A stretch of 6,047 nt of DNA from an uncultured Collinsella sp. (GCA_900550825.1 URTZ01000122.1:1-6047); one strand, 5' to 3'; positions 1 to 5,268 are shown, counted from the first letter of the stretch. A program made the numbers and translations. Notes: a model not told the origin generated them from the letters alone.

Positions 1-489
1 GGCACTTGGAACGGTCTGCTGCCGCTCGGCGGCATCATCGCCATGGGCCTGACGCCGGCACTGCTCGTCGTCACCCGCGGCCGCGTGATCCGCATGGTCG
101 TTATCGGTGCCGTCCTGCTGCCCGTCTTCCTGGGCGCTGGCACCCTCGTCGCCGACTTCGTCACCTTTACCGCTAAGACTGTCGGCGCTTTCCCCGATGG
201 CGTTACCGGCCTGATCTCTCAGACCACCATGGAAGGACCTGTCGAGAAGTTCCTGGCCTTCTTCGTGGGCAAGGCGACCACGGGCGATGTGACCATGATT
301 ATCGCTACGGTCGTTTCTATCGTCATCTACGTCGCGCTCTTTGCTTGGTATCGCAAGCAGATGATCGCCCGTAACATCGAGTACGCGAAGCAGGACAAGT
401 GCACCCTCTCGCCGCTCACCACCGGCAAGTTTACCGAGGAGGACCTCAAGGCTGCTAAGGAAGCCGAGTCCGCAAAGGCAAACGCCTAA
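1..489 (+). CDS. PTS galactitol-family IIC permease, C-terminal part (5' end outside window)
   Basis: This is the last 162 codons of a membrane protein; the frame is open from base 1, so the start lies upstream of the window. The visible part is very hydrophobic, with membrane segments around residues 5-20, 27-50 and 96-117, followed by a charged cytoplasmic tail rich in Lys, Glu and Ala. The Pro-Leu-Gly-Gly and Gly-Leu-Thr-Pro-Ala motifs near the visible start, the final membrane helix followed by Trp-Tyr-Arg-Lys, and the Ala-Phe-Pro-Asp-Gly loop resemble the end of EIIC-GAT (GatC-like) proteins. Such permeases form the channel that imports a sugar or polyol while IIA and IIB phosphorylate it. 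The matching IIA and IIB genes would be expected upstream. The substrate cannot be told from this fragment, though the galactose theme of the neighbours fits galactitol or a related sugar. Family assignment is from recall of the family pattern, not a search; another multi-pass sugar permease is possible. Confidence 0.7.
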   Translation, partial: GTWNGLLPLGGIIAMGLTPALLVVTRGRVIRMVVIGAVLLPVFLGAGTLVADFVTFTAKTVGAFPDGVTGLISQTTMEGPVEKFLAFFVGKATTGDVTMIIATVVSIVIYVALFAWYRKQMIARNIEYAKQDKCTLSPLTTGKFTEEDLKAAKEAESAKANA

Positions 490-515
490 CTCATTGCCAC
501 ATATCCCCTGTGGAA

Positions 516-549
516 GAAACCCGTCGTATCCCGGCGGGTTTCTTTTTTT
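516..549 (+). terminator. Rho-independent terminator after the PTS permease
   Basis: An 11-bp stem (516-526 with 532-542, one G-U pair) and a 5-base loop are followed by seven T residues at 543-549. It begins 27 bases after the permease stop codon, so it closes that operon and separates it from galM. Confidence 0.93.
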
Positions 550-591
550 ATGCGTACAACGTAAACCATTCATCACTTTTTTGAGAAAAAT

Positions 592-622
592 ACCCCCTGC
601 TTTAGTGGGGTGTAGTGATAAT
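592..622 (+). promoter_or_regulatory. Putative galM promoter region with inverted repeat
   Basis: A GATAAT hexamer at 617-622 is a plausible -10 box, 53 bases before the galM start. No good -35 hexamer lies at normal spacing. Instead, an ACCCC...GGGGT inverted repeat (592-596 with 607-611) sits where -35 would be. This arrangement would suit a promoter controlled by a DNA-binding regulator, but that is inference from position alone. Confidence 0.35.
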
Positions 623-665
623 CTCGCCTGTTCGCGCTACAGTTTGTCCGAAATACCTCGATGTT

Positions 666-670
666 AGGAA
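666..670 (+). promoter_or_regulatory. Ribosome binding site that fixes the galM start
   Basis: AGGAA lies 4 bases before the ATG at 675. The in-frame GTG at 615 has no such site and would add 20 residues absent from the family, so 675 is preferred. Confidence 0.7.
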
Positions 671-674
671 CCAA

Positions 675-1727
675 ATGATCACTTCCGAGCTTTTCGGCAC
701 CGCGCCGTGCGGTACCCCCGTTCATCGTTACACCCTCAACGGGCCCGAGATCTGCGTTCGCATTATGGACTATGGCGCCACCGTGTTGGGCATCGACGTG
801 CCCGACATCCCCGGCAACGTGCGCGATGTGGTGCTGGGCTTCGATAGGCTCGAGGATTACTTTGACAACCCCGCCTGCTTTGGCGCGACCATCGGACCTG
901 TGGCCAACCGCACTGCAGGTGCCACGATCACCATCACCGGCACGGACTGGCATATGCCCGCCAACGAGGGCACCAACAACCTGCACAGCGATCTTGAACA
1001 TGGTCTGCACAAGCGCGTATGGGACGTTGAGCTCGACGAGGTCCACAACGCCGTGCGCATGACCACCTCGCTTGAGGACGGTGAGCTGGGTCTTCCCGGC
1101 AACCGCACCTTTACGGCCGTGTTTACCGTTACACGCACCGGCGTCTTTCGCATCGAGTATGGCTGCGAGAGCGACCGCGCCACCTACGTGTCCATGACCA
1201 ACCACACGTACTTTAACCTTGCCGGCCATAACGCCGGCATGGACTGCGAGCACTTCTTTGTTGCCAACGCTGCCCACTACCTGCCCATTGATGACCAGAA
1301 CATTCCCACCGGCGAAATTGTTCCGGTCGAAGGCACGCCATTCGACTTCCGCGAGCTGCGTCCTGTCGCGCCCGGCATGGAGGCCGACAACCCGCAGATC
1401 AAGCAGGCACGCGGCTACGACCACTGCCTGTGCATCGATGGCTATCAGTACGGTCGCAACCTGCGCCGCGCGATGCACGTCGAGGAGATGTGGACCGGTC
1501 GTGAGCTGGACTACTACACCACCGCCCCGGGCGTGCAGCTCTACACCGGCAACTGGCTGGGCGACGAGCACGCCAAGGACGATGCCAACTATGGCTGGGG
1601 CGCCGGCTTTGCCCTCGAGGCAGAGATGTACCCCGACACGCCGCACCAGCCGCTGTTCCCGCAGGGCATTGTGGGCCCGGGTCATCCCTACAGCAATGTG
1701 ATCGAGTACCACTTTATGAGGCACTGA
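675..1727 (+). CDS. galM: Galactose mutarotase (aldose 1-epimerase)
   Basis: The 350-residue product interconverts the alpha and beta anomers of D-galactose (and glucose) in the cytoplasm, feeding galactokinase in the Leloir pathway. Length matches canonical GalM (about 340-350). Family landmarks are in order: Asp-Tyr-Gly-Ala-Thr near residue 32, Ala-Asn-Arg near 77, His104 in Asn-Asn-Leu-His, His177 in Thr-Asn-His-Thr-Tyr-Phe-Asn-Leu, Asp249 in Gly-Tyr-Asp-His, and Glu315 in Leu-Glu-Ala-Glu. His104, His177 and Glu315 align with the catalytic His/His/Glu set known from E. coli and Lactococcus GalM. One difference is Asn-Leu-His-Ser where many relatives have Asn-Leu-His-Gly. The gene appears to be a single-gene unit, flanked by terminators on both sides. 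Start at 675 is chosen from the AGGAA site and family length; a GTG at 615 is possible but less likely. Confidence 0.95.
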   Translation: MITSELFGTAPCGTPVHRYTLNGPEICVRIMDYGATVLGIDVPDIPGNVRDVVLGFDRLEDYFDNPACFGATIGPVANRTAGATITITGTDWHMPANEGTNNLHSDLEHGLHKRVWDVELDEVHNAVRMTTSLEDGELGLPGNRTFTAVFTVTRTGVFRIEYGCESDRATYVSMTNHTYFNLAGHNAGMDCEHFFVANAAHYLPIDDQNIPTGEIVPVEGTPFDFRELRPVAPGMEADNPQIKQARGYDHCLCIDGYQYGRNLRRAMHVEEMWTGRELDYYTTAPGVQLYTGNWLGDEHAKDDANYGWGAGFALEAEMYPDTPHQPLFPQGIVGPGHPYSNVIEYHFMRH

Positions 1728-1755
1728 GCCCGTAATGCAACCTATCGCACAGCAG

Positions 1756-1787
1756 CGCCCGCCGGCACCACCGCCGACGGGCGTTTT
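1756..1787 (+). terminator. Terminator hairpin between convergent galM and the PTS IIB gene
   Basis: A GC-rich stem of 11 pairs with one mismatch (1756-1766 with 1773-1783) and a 6-base loop are followed by four T residues. It lies 28 bases after the galM stop. The short T run makes it weaker than the terminator at 516-549. Read from the other strand it lacks a T run, so it may only slow transcripts from the IIB gene. Confidence 0.75.
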
Positions 1788-1792
1788 GCTAC

Positions 1793-1823
1793 CTACTCAT
1801 TGGGGACGTTCTTAAATGACTAG
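1793..1823. repeat. Imperfect inverted repeat over the 3' end of the IIB gene
   Basis: CTACTCATT (1793-1801) and AATGACTAG (1815-1823) are reverse complements with one mismatch, separated by 13 bases. The right arm codes for the last residues of the IIB protein, and the spacer holds its stop codon. It may be a small dispersed repeat or chance; only one copy is in the window. Confidence 0.35.
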
Positions 1824-2291
1824 CTGGATGGGGTCGGGGTTGGAGCTGGGGAGGTAACGGATTTCTAGTTCTATGCCGAGCTTTTGTAGCTCTTTGAAGG
1901 CGGCGACATCTGCGTCGTCTACGGCGACTGCGGGCGTTATGGGGCGCTTGCCCTCCCCTGCCTGCATATGGCCAATGCTGATCTTGGTGATCGGCACGCC
2001 ACCCTTAACCAGCGCGAGTGCATCGGCGGGTGAGGCCACCATGATCAGAATCCATTGACGCGGCGTTGCGGTATGGACGATGTCGATGGTCCTTTGCACC
2101 GAGAAAAACCGTGTCCACACGCCCTCGGGCGCCGCGACCCTCATAGGCGCCCACTTGCGCGAATCCGCCGCAATCTCGTCGTTAACGATCAGGACGAGGT
2201 TGGAACCAACCGCCTCATTCCACAGCTCAACGTCTTGCCCGTAAATAAACCGATCATCGATGCGTGTGAGAAGAATCTTGGGTTGAGCCAT
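1812..2291 (-). CDS. Orphan mannose-family PTS IIB protein (AgaB-like) lacking the active-site histidine
   Basis: The 159-residue cytoplasmic protein matches the whole length of mannose/fructose/sorbose-family IIB proteins, closest in my recall to AgaB of the N-acetylgalactosamine/galactosamine PTS. Seen: Ile-Leu-Leu-Thr-Arg-Ile-Asp-Asp-Arg at residues 6-14, Val-Asn-Asp-Glu-Ile-Ala-Ala-Asp near 36-43, an Ile-Gly-His-Met...Glu-Gly-Lys segment near 107-115, and a Gly-Ile-Glu-Leu-Glu near the C-terminus. In this family the first motif continues Leu-Ile-His-Gly-Gln-Val and the His carries the phosphate. Here it reads Phe-Ile-Tyr-Gly-Gln-Asp, so the phosphorylatable residue is Tyr17 (codon at 2243-2241). 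No IIA, IIC or IID gene adjoins it. The ATG at 2291 is the only usual start in frame before an upstream stop and gives the family N-terminus; its ribosome site is weak (GGGG about 5 bases before). It may be a non-catalytic regulator, a decaying gene, or a protein with altered chemistry. Confidence 0.88.
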   Translation of the reverse strand: MAQPKILLTRIDDRFIYGQDVELWNEAVGSNLVLIVNDEIAADSRKWAPMRVAAPEGVWTRFFSVQRTIDIVHTATPRQWILIMVASPADALALVKGGVPITKISIGHMQAGEGKRPITPAVAVDDADVAAFKELQKLGIELEIRYLPSSNPDPIQLVI

Positions 2292-2331
2292 GGCTGCCCC
2301 ATTCTGCTTGAGACCCGTAAGAGCAAGACAT
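2254..2331 (-). CDS. Possible 25-codon leader ORF overlapping the IIB start
   Basis: An ATG at 2331 (with a GTG just before it at 2334) sits 4 bases after a strong GGAGG. It opens a 25-residue frame rich in Ser, His and Gln that ends 38 bases inside the IIB gene in another frame. The peptide resembles nothing I recognise and has no signal peptide or membrane segment. If translated, it could couple ribosome flow to the weakly initiated IIB gene or reduce its expression. It could equally be a chance frame near a ribosome binding site left by an earlier gene arrangement. Confidence 0.3.
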   Translation of the reverse strand: MSCSYGSQAEWGSHGSTQDSSHTHR

Positions 2332-2335
2332 CACG

Positions 2336-2340
2336 CCTCC
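2336..2340 (-). promoter_or_regulatory. Strong Shine-Dalgarno GGAGG out of frame with the IIB gene
   Basis: The best ribosome site upstream of the IIB gene lies 44 bases before the IIB ATG and serves only the short frame beginning at 2331/2334. A TAATAT at 2347-2342 could be a -10 box, but transcription from it would begin almost at this site, so it is a weak candidate. Confidence 0.4.
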
Positions 2341-2380
2341 AATATTAGTGCATTTAAAGTGAGAAAAGCCGTCAGAACAC

Positions 2381-2409
2381 TTGCGCGGATGTGCGATGTC
2401 CCGTATCAT
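2381..2409 (+). promoter_or_regulatory. Promoter of tRNA-Thr
   Basis: TTGCGC (-35, 2381-2386) and TATCAT (-10, 2404-2409) are separated by exactly 17 bases. Transcription would start near 2416 and give a precursor with a leader of about 33 bases ahead of the tRNA. Confidence 0.7.
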
Positions 2410-2419
2410 AGACAGCCGT

Positions 2420-2438
2420 TGACGCCTCAGTTGCGTCA
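2420..2438 (+). repeat. Inverted repeat in the tRNA-Thr leader
   Basis: TGACGC (2420-2425) and GCGTCA (2433-2438) are perfect complements around a 7-base loop, lying between the probable transcription start and the tRNA. It could fold in the precursor 5' leader removed by RNase P, or be a protein-binding site. Confidence 0.4.
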
Positions 2439-2448
2439 CCACATGGCC

Positions 2449-2524
2449 GCCAGCGTAGCTCAGTTGGTAGAGCACCGCTCTCGTAAAGCGGGGGTCACCG
2501 GTTCGAGCCCGGTCGCTGGCTCCA
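2449..2524 (+). tRNA. tRNA-Thr (anticodon CGU)
   Basis: All 76 bases fold as a standard cloverleaf: acceptor stem GCCAGCG/CGCTGGC, D arm GCTC/GAGC, anticodon stem CCGCT/AGCGG with loop CTCGTAA, 5-base variable loop, and T stem ACCGG/CCGGT with loop TTCGAGC. The anticodon CGT at 2482-2484 reads the threonine codon ACG. The discriminator base is T, and the 3' CCA is encoded in the DNA. The gene is transcribed alone, with its own promoter and terminator. Confidence 0.98.
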
Positions 2525-2535
2525 TTGCACAAGAT

Positions 2536-2558
2536 AGCCGCCTTCGGGCGGCTTTTTT
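2536..2558 (+). terminator. Rho-independent terminator of tRNA-Thr
   Basis: A perfect 7-bp stem (AGCCGCC/GGCGGCT) capped by a stable TTCG tetraloop is followed by six T residues (2553-2558), starting 12 bases after the tRNA CCA end. Confidence 0.95.
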
Positions 2559-2624
2559 GTTGCCAATTTCGGGCGCATATCCGCCAATCCAAGCACAACG
2601 CCGCCAGAAACTCCCCTACTCAAC

Positions 2625-2674
2625 AAAAAGCCCCGCCAACCGCAATCCTCAAAGGAATCGCGATCAGCGGGGCT
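2625..2674 (-). terminator. Terminator of the lacX-lacC-yhcH operon
   Basis: Read on the minus strand, AGCCCCGC (2674-2667) pairs with GCGGGGCT (2636-2629), and a run of T follows (2629-2625). The interior can form a second, imperfect stem (ATTCC region with GGAT). It lies about 47 bases after the yhcH stop. Confidence 0.85.
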
Positions 2675-2710
2675 CAAACGCGCTCCCCAAGGGGAACCAC
2701 GCTAGCTCAC

Positions 2711-2726
2711 GAGTAGCGCGCTACTC
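2711..2726. repeat. Perfect 16-base palindrome across the yhcH stop codon
   Basis: GAGTAGCG at 2711-2718 is followed directly by its exact reverse complement at 2719-2726. The yhcH stop codon and last sense codon lie inside it. With no loop bases it is a better candidate for a dimeric protein-binding site than for an RNA hairpin; no function can be assigned. Confidence 0.5.
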
Positions 2727-3194
2727 TTCCCAGTAAGCGTCTGCAAGCAGCTTAAAGCAGATCTTCTTGACCGGCTGTGCGCCATCGCCCGGGAACTCGA
2801 GCGTGGGCATGTGAGGCTCGCCGGCAACGAACAGTGCAAACTTGTCGTCGGCCAGATCGCCGGCGATCGAGGCGTCGGAATCGACCAGATCGTAGTCGTC
2901 CTTCTCGTCAAACTCCTGGACCAGCGTCAAGCTGCCCGTAGCGACCTTAAAGGCCTCGCGACCCTCAATGTCGATCTGCAGGTCGTGATAACGCTGATGC
3001 GTCTCATAGTGAGCCTCGGCCTCGGGACGCGTCGTGGGAGCCATGACGTTCGCAAAGACCTTGTCGCCCAGAATCGGATGGCTGCCGACCTCGAGCTCCG
3101 CCGGGTCGTTCTCCTCGAGCCAGTCGATCAGCACGTCGAGGCCCTTGAGCATTCCGCGGTACTCCTCGATATCGCCCAATGCACCGTAAATCAT
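2721..3194 (-). CDS. yhcH: YhcH/YjgK/YiaL family sugar-metabolism metalloprotein
   Basis: The 157-residue protein covers the usual length (about 150) of the YhcH/YjgK/YiaL (DUF386, EbgC-like) family, a cupin-type fold that binds a metal. Seen: the start Met-Ile-Tyr-Gly, Glu64, His66 and Asp71 within Tyr-Glu-Thr-His...His-Asp-Leu-Gln, then Glu-Gly-Arg-Glu at 77-80, Gly-Glu-Pro-His-Met-Pro with His128, and Val-Lys-Lys-Ile near the end. These are the conserved metal-site residues. Family members occur with sialic acid, beta-galactosidase and other sugar genes; the E. coli member YhcH/NanQ is reported to speed anomerisation of N-acetylneuraminate. Here it is the last gene of the minus-strand operon, after lacC and a deacetylase remnant, so its sugar substrate is unknown. 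GAGGGG lies 6 bases before the ATG. Confidence 0.92.
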   Translation of the reverse strand: MIYGALGDIEEYRGMLKGLDVLIDWLEENDPAELEVGSHPILGDKVFANVMAPTTRPEAEAHYETHQRYHDLQIDIEGREAFKVATGSLTLVQEFDEKDDYDLVDSDASIAGDLADDKFALFVAGEPHMPTLEFPGDGAQPVKKICFKLLADAYWEE

Positions 3195-3226
3195 CTAAAT
3201 CCCCTCTCAGATCGTTTCTTTGGCGG

Positions 3227-3367
3227 CTACTCGGTAAACGCGTTACCGACGCTGTTGCCACCCACATACGTCTCGACCAGGGTAAGGTCGGGATTGAACA
3301 CAACAACGTCGGCGTCGCGCCCCGACATAATGCTATCGCACTTGTCGTCGACATGAGCTAGCAAGCG
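3227..3367 (-). pseudogene. C-terminal remnant of a NagA/AgaA-type amino-sugar-6-phosphate deacetylase
   Basis: Between lacC and yhcH, on the same strand, about 46 codons stay open to a TAG at 3227-3229. The translation contains Gly-Arg-Asp-Ala-Asp-Val-Val-Val-Phe-Asn-Pro-Asp-Leu and then Glu-Thr-Tyr-Val-Gly-Gly. This is the hallmark C-terminal beta-strand block of NagA-type amidohydrolases (typically Gly-Lys-Asp-Ala-Asp-Leu-Val-Val). The rest of the protein, over 300 residues and all metal-binding residues, is absent; what lies upstream is the lacC gene. The piece begins within about 25 bases of the lacC stop and is in the same frame as lacC. The only internal ATG (3328) has no ribosome site. 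It is best read as the scar of a deletion that removed most of a deacetylase gene, which would have fitted an amino-sugar operon. An enzyme of another amidohydrolase family cannot be fully excluded. Confidence 0.75.
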
Positions 3368-3391
3368 ATGCCGGGGCCGACACCCAAACTC

Positions 3392-4327
3392 TTACAGCTC
3401 GGTCACGACAACGCCGTTGTAGACCTCGTCCCAACGGTCCATGACCAGATGGCCGGTCATAGGATCCATGGCGTTGAGCTTGCCGCAAGTGTTGGCGGTA
3501 CGCAGCACCGTCTCGTCGTCTGCGCCAGCAGCGATGGCATGCGCGAAGCCTGCGATAGTGGAGTCACCAGAGCCCGTGGCGTTAACGGCAGGGATATCGG
3601 GCGTCTTTGCGCGGAACGCACGGCCATTGTGGAAGCCAACAGAGCCGGCAGCGCCCATGGACACGACGACCCAGGGGATTTCGGAGAAGCGGGCGTCAGA
3701 AGCGAGCGCGGCGCGGAGCTCGTCCACATCGTCGGTGGTAAAGCTCGTACCCAGAAGGCCGTTGATCTCGGTCAGGTTAGGCTTGACCAGCTCGGGCTTA
3801 ACCTCGGACTTGAGCGCAGCCTCGAGCGAAGCACCCGAGGTATCGAGCAGCACCTTGGCTCCGGCGTTCTCGGCAATGCCCGTGATCTTGGCATAGTAGT
3901 CTGCCTCGACGCCGCGGGGCAGCGAACCCGAAATGGTGACGACGTCGGCCTTGCTCGCAAGCTCGGTAAACTTGGCGGTAAAGGCATCGAGCTCCTCAGG
4001 GGCAATTGTCGGGCCGCTCTCGAGCAGCTCGGTCTGGTTGCCGGCATGAAGGATATTGAGGCAGATGCGGGTCTCGCCCTTGATGGGCACAAAGTCGTTG
4101 TTAATACCGTTGGCGTCCATGAGCTCGGCCATATAGGCGCCCATATGGCCACCAAGCAGGCCGGTTGCCACAACATCGTCGCCCAACTGACCAAGGACGC
4201 GGGCTACGTTAAGGCCCTTGCCGCCGGCGGTCTTTTCGGGCGTCACACGGTTGACGTCGTCGATGACGAGTTCATCGAGCTGATAGCGCGTATCGACAGA
4301 CGGGTTCATCGTAACGGTGAGGATCAT
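3392..4327 (-). CDS. lacC: Tagatose-6-phosphate kinase (PfkB family)
   Basis: The 311-residue cytoplasmic sugar kinase would phosphorylate D-tagatose 6-phosphate to tagatose 1,6-bisphosphate with ATP, in lactose, galactose or galactitol breakdown. PfkB landmarks in order: Met-Asn-Pro-Ser-Val-Asp at residues 7-12, the Gly-Gly-Lys-Gly-Leu-Asn signature near 35-40, Ser-Gly-Ser-Leu-Pro-Arg-Gly near 133-139, Lys-Pro-Asn-Leu-Thr-Glu near 182, and Gly-Ser-Gly-Asp-Ser near 253-257 with the catalytic-base Asp. The Gly-Ser-Gly-Asp form and the late Met-Thr-Gly-His motif favour LacC over 1-phosphofructokinase FruK, from memory of Gram-positive LacC proteins. FruK-like activity remains possible, since these enzymes overlap in specificity. 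It follows lacX by 57 bases, with an AGGAG 6 bases before the ATG. Confidence 0.9.
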   Translation of the reverse strand: MILTVTMNPSVDTRYQLDELVIDDVNRVTPEKTAGGKGLNVARVLGQLGDDVVATGLLGGHMGAYMAELMDANGINNDFVPIKGETRICLNILHAGNQTELLESGPTIAPEELDAFTAKFTELASKADVVTISGSLPRGVEADYYAKITGIAENAGAKVLLDTSGASLEAALKSEVKPELVKPNLTEINGLLGTSFTTDDVDELRAALASDARFSEIPWVVVSMGAAGSVGFHNGRAFRAKTPDIPAVNATGSGDSTIAGFAHAIAAGADDETVLRTANTCGKLNAMDPMTGHLVMDRWDEVYNGVVVTEL

Positions 4328-4342
4328 TTTTAGCTCCTTATC

Positions 4343-4366
4343 TCGCAGGCTCCTTGTGCCTCGCGA
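4343..4366 (-). other. Intercistronic hairpin between lacX and lacC
   Basis: TCGCAGGC (4343-4350) pairs with 4358-4366 over 8 bp, with one bulged base and a 7-base loop. In the mRNA it ends 4 bases before the lacC Shine-Dalgarno (4338-4334). No T run follows, so it is not a terminator; it could affect mRNA processing or lacC translation. Confidence 0.4.
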
Positions 4367-4386
4367 TACGAGTCGACAAAACGGAA

Positions 4387-5268
4387 TTACAGAATCTCAA
4401 TCGTGAACGAGCGAACGACGGTCTCCTTGGGCTTGGCGACAAGGCAGCCGCGCTTATGCTCAAGCACATCGTCCTCATCGGAACAGGTCGAAAGACCGCC
4501 CCAAGGCTCAACCGCCACAAAATCGCCCTCGGGCTTGCTCCACACAATGAGATATGGGAAGCCCTCAAAGCTCAGGCGGACGCCCTTGTCCTCGCCCTTC
4601 TTGGAAAGCGTGACCTGACGGCTCTCGAGCACATCAAAGATGGTCTCCGCAAAATCGAAGAGCTCGTGCGACAGGGGCAGCGTCTTTCCCACCATGGGGT
4701 TCTTGGAGCGGTTTGCCACGTCAATCAATCCAGTCGAGGGAACGGCGGTGCAGAGCTCCGCAGCCTCGTCTTTCTCAAAGCGCAACTCGTAGTCCGTATA
4801 GGCCTCGCCCTCATCGAGCGGACACCTAAAGCCGGGATGACCGCCAATAAAGAACGGCATGTCCTCGGTTCCCTCGTTGGTCACCTCATAGGAAACACGC
4901 ACAGCAGCGTCCTCGAGCGTATAGCGGGCGACAAGCTTAAACGGATACGGATAATCGCTCAGCAGCGCGGCGTTATCCTCCGAAGCCAGGCACATCGCCA
5001 GCTCGTTCTCGCTCTGGCTCAACAGTTTCCACTCCTGCTTGCGCGCAAAGCCGTGGCGGGCGAGCTTCACGTGATGCCCGGCAAACGTCATGGCGCTACC
5101 ATCGCGCAGGCCTCCGCAAATCGGAAAGCAGACCGGCGCCTGGCCGGACCACACGGCGGGATCGCCCTGCCACAAATACTCGCGACCGTCGGCCTCAATC
5201 GAGGTAAACGAGCCGCCGGCCGTGGACACCTTAATAGAAATCGAATCGTTGGAGAGAGCGTATTCCAT
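4387..5268 (-). CDS. lacX: LacX-like aldose 1-epimerase family protein
   Basis: The 293-residue protein belongs to the galactose mutarotase-like superfamily, in the branch holding LacX of Gram-positive lactose/tagatose operons, distinct from canonical GalM. Seen: Tyr-Leu-Trp-Gln-Gly-Asp at residues 31-36, Phe-Pro-Ile-Cys-Gly near 48-52, Arg-His-Gly-Phe-Ala-Arg with His72, Gly-Gly-His-Pro-Gly-Phe with His144, and Ala-Val-Glu-Pro-Trp-Gly with Glu254. The His/His/Glu arrangement matches the catalytic set of mutarotases, so the protein is probably active; its sugar is unknown and may be phosphorylated. It is the first gene of the minus-strand operon, ahead of lacC. AAGGA lies 6 bases before the ATG. 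I see no convincing promoter hexamers upstream; the gap to the divergent flavodoxin gene must hold one. Confidence 0.9.
   Translation of the reverse strand: MEYALSNDSISIKVSTAGGSFTSIEADGREYLWQGDPAVWSGQAPVCFPICGGLRDGSAMTFAGHHVKLARHGFARKQEWKLLSQSENELAMCLASEDNAALLSDYPYPFKLVARYTLEDAAVRVSYEVTNEGTEDMPFFIGGHPGFRCPLDEGEAYTDYELRFEKDEAAELCTAVPSTGLIDVANRSKNPMVGKTLPLSHELFDFAETIFDVLESRQVTLSKKGEDKGVRLSFEGFPYLIVWSKPEGDFVAVEPWGGLSTCSDEDDVLEHKRGCLVAKPKETVVRSFTIEIL

Noticed and set aside
615..674. Upstream GTG start adding 20 residues to GalM
   Set aside because: No ribosome site before 615, and the extra residues have no counterpart in the family; AGGAA supports ATG 675.
573..1724. Long open frame (383 codons) on the minus strand opposite galM
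   Set aside because: It is antisense to a gene with clear family motifs; long opposite frames are common in GC-rich coding DNA, and its Val/Gly/Ala/His-rich translation matches no family I know.
2449..2524. tRNA-Thr as an integration (attachment) site for a genomic island
   Set aside because: I saw no repeated copy of the tRNA 3' end in the window, and no integrase gene.
2332..2598. Minus-strand open frame across the tRNA, with an Arg-Thr-Gly-Asp-Pro-Arg-Phe segment
   Set aside because: Classic spurious protein from the antisense of tRNA genes. Only its last 25 codons, after the GGAGG, are kept as a possible leader ORF.
2290..2736. Open frame across the tRNA on the + strand, containing a Val-Ala-Gln-Leu-Val-Glu-His segment
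   Set aside because: This peptide is a well-known artefact of translating tRNA genes; the cloverleaf explains the bases.
2811..3356. Open frame (181 codons) on the + strand opposite yhcH
   Set aside because: Antisense to yhcH and the deacetylase remnant, with no motif or ribosome site of note.
3368..4333. Open frame (321 codons) on the + strand opposite lacC
   Set aside because: Antisense shadow of a well-recognised PfkB kinase; composition shows no family motif.
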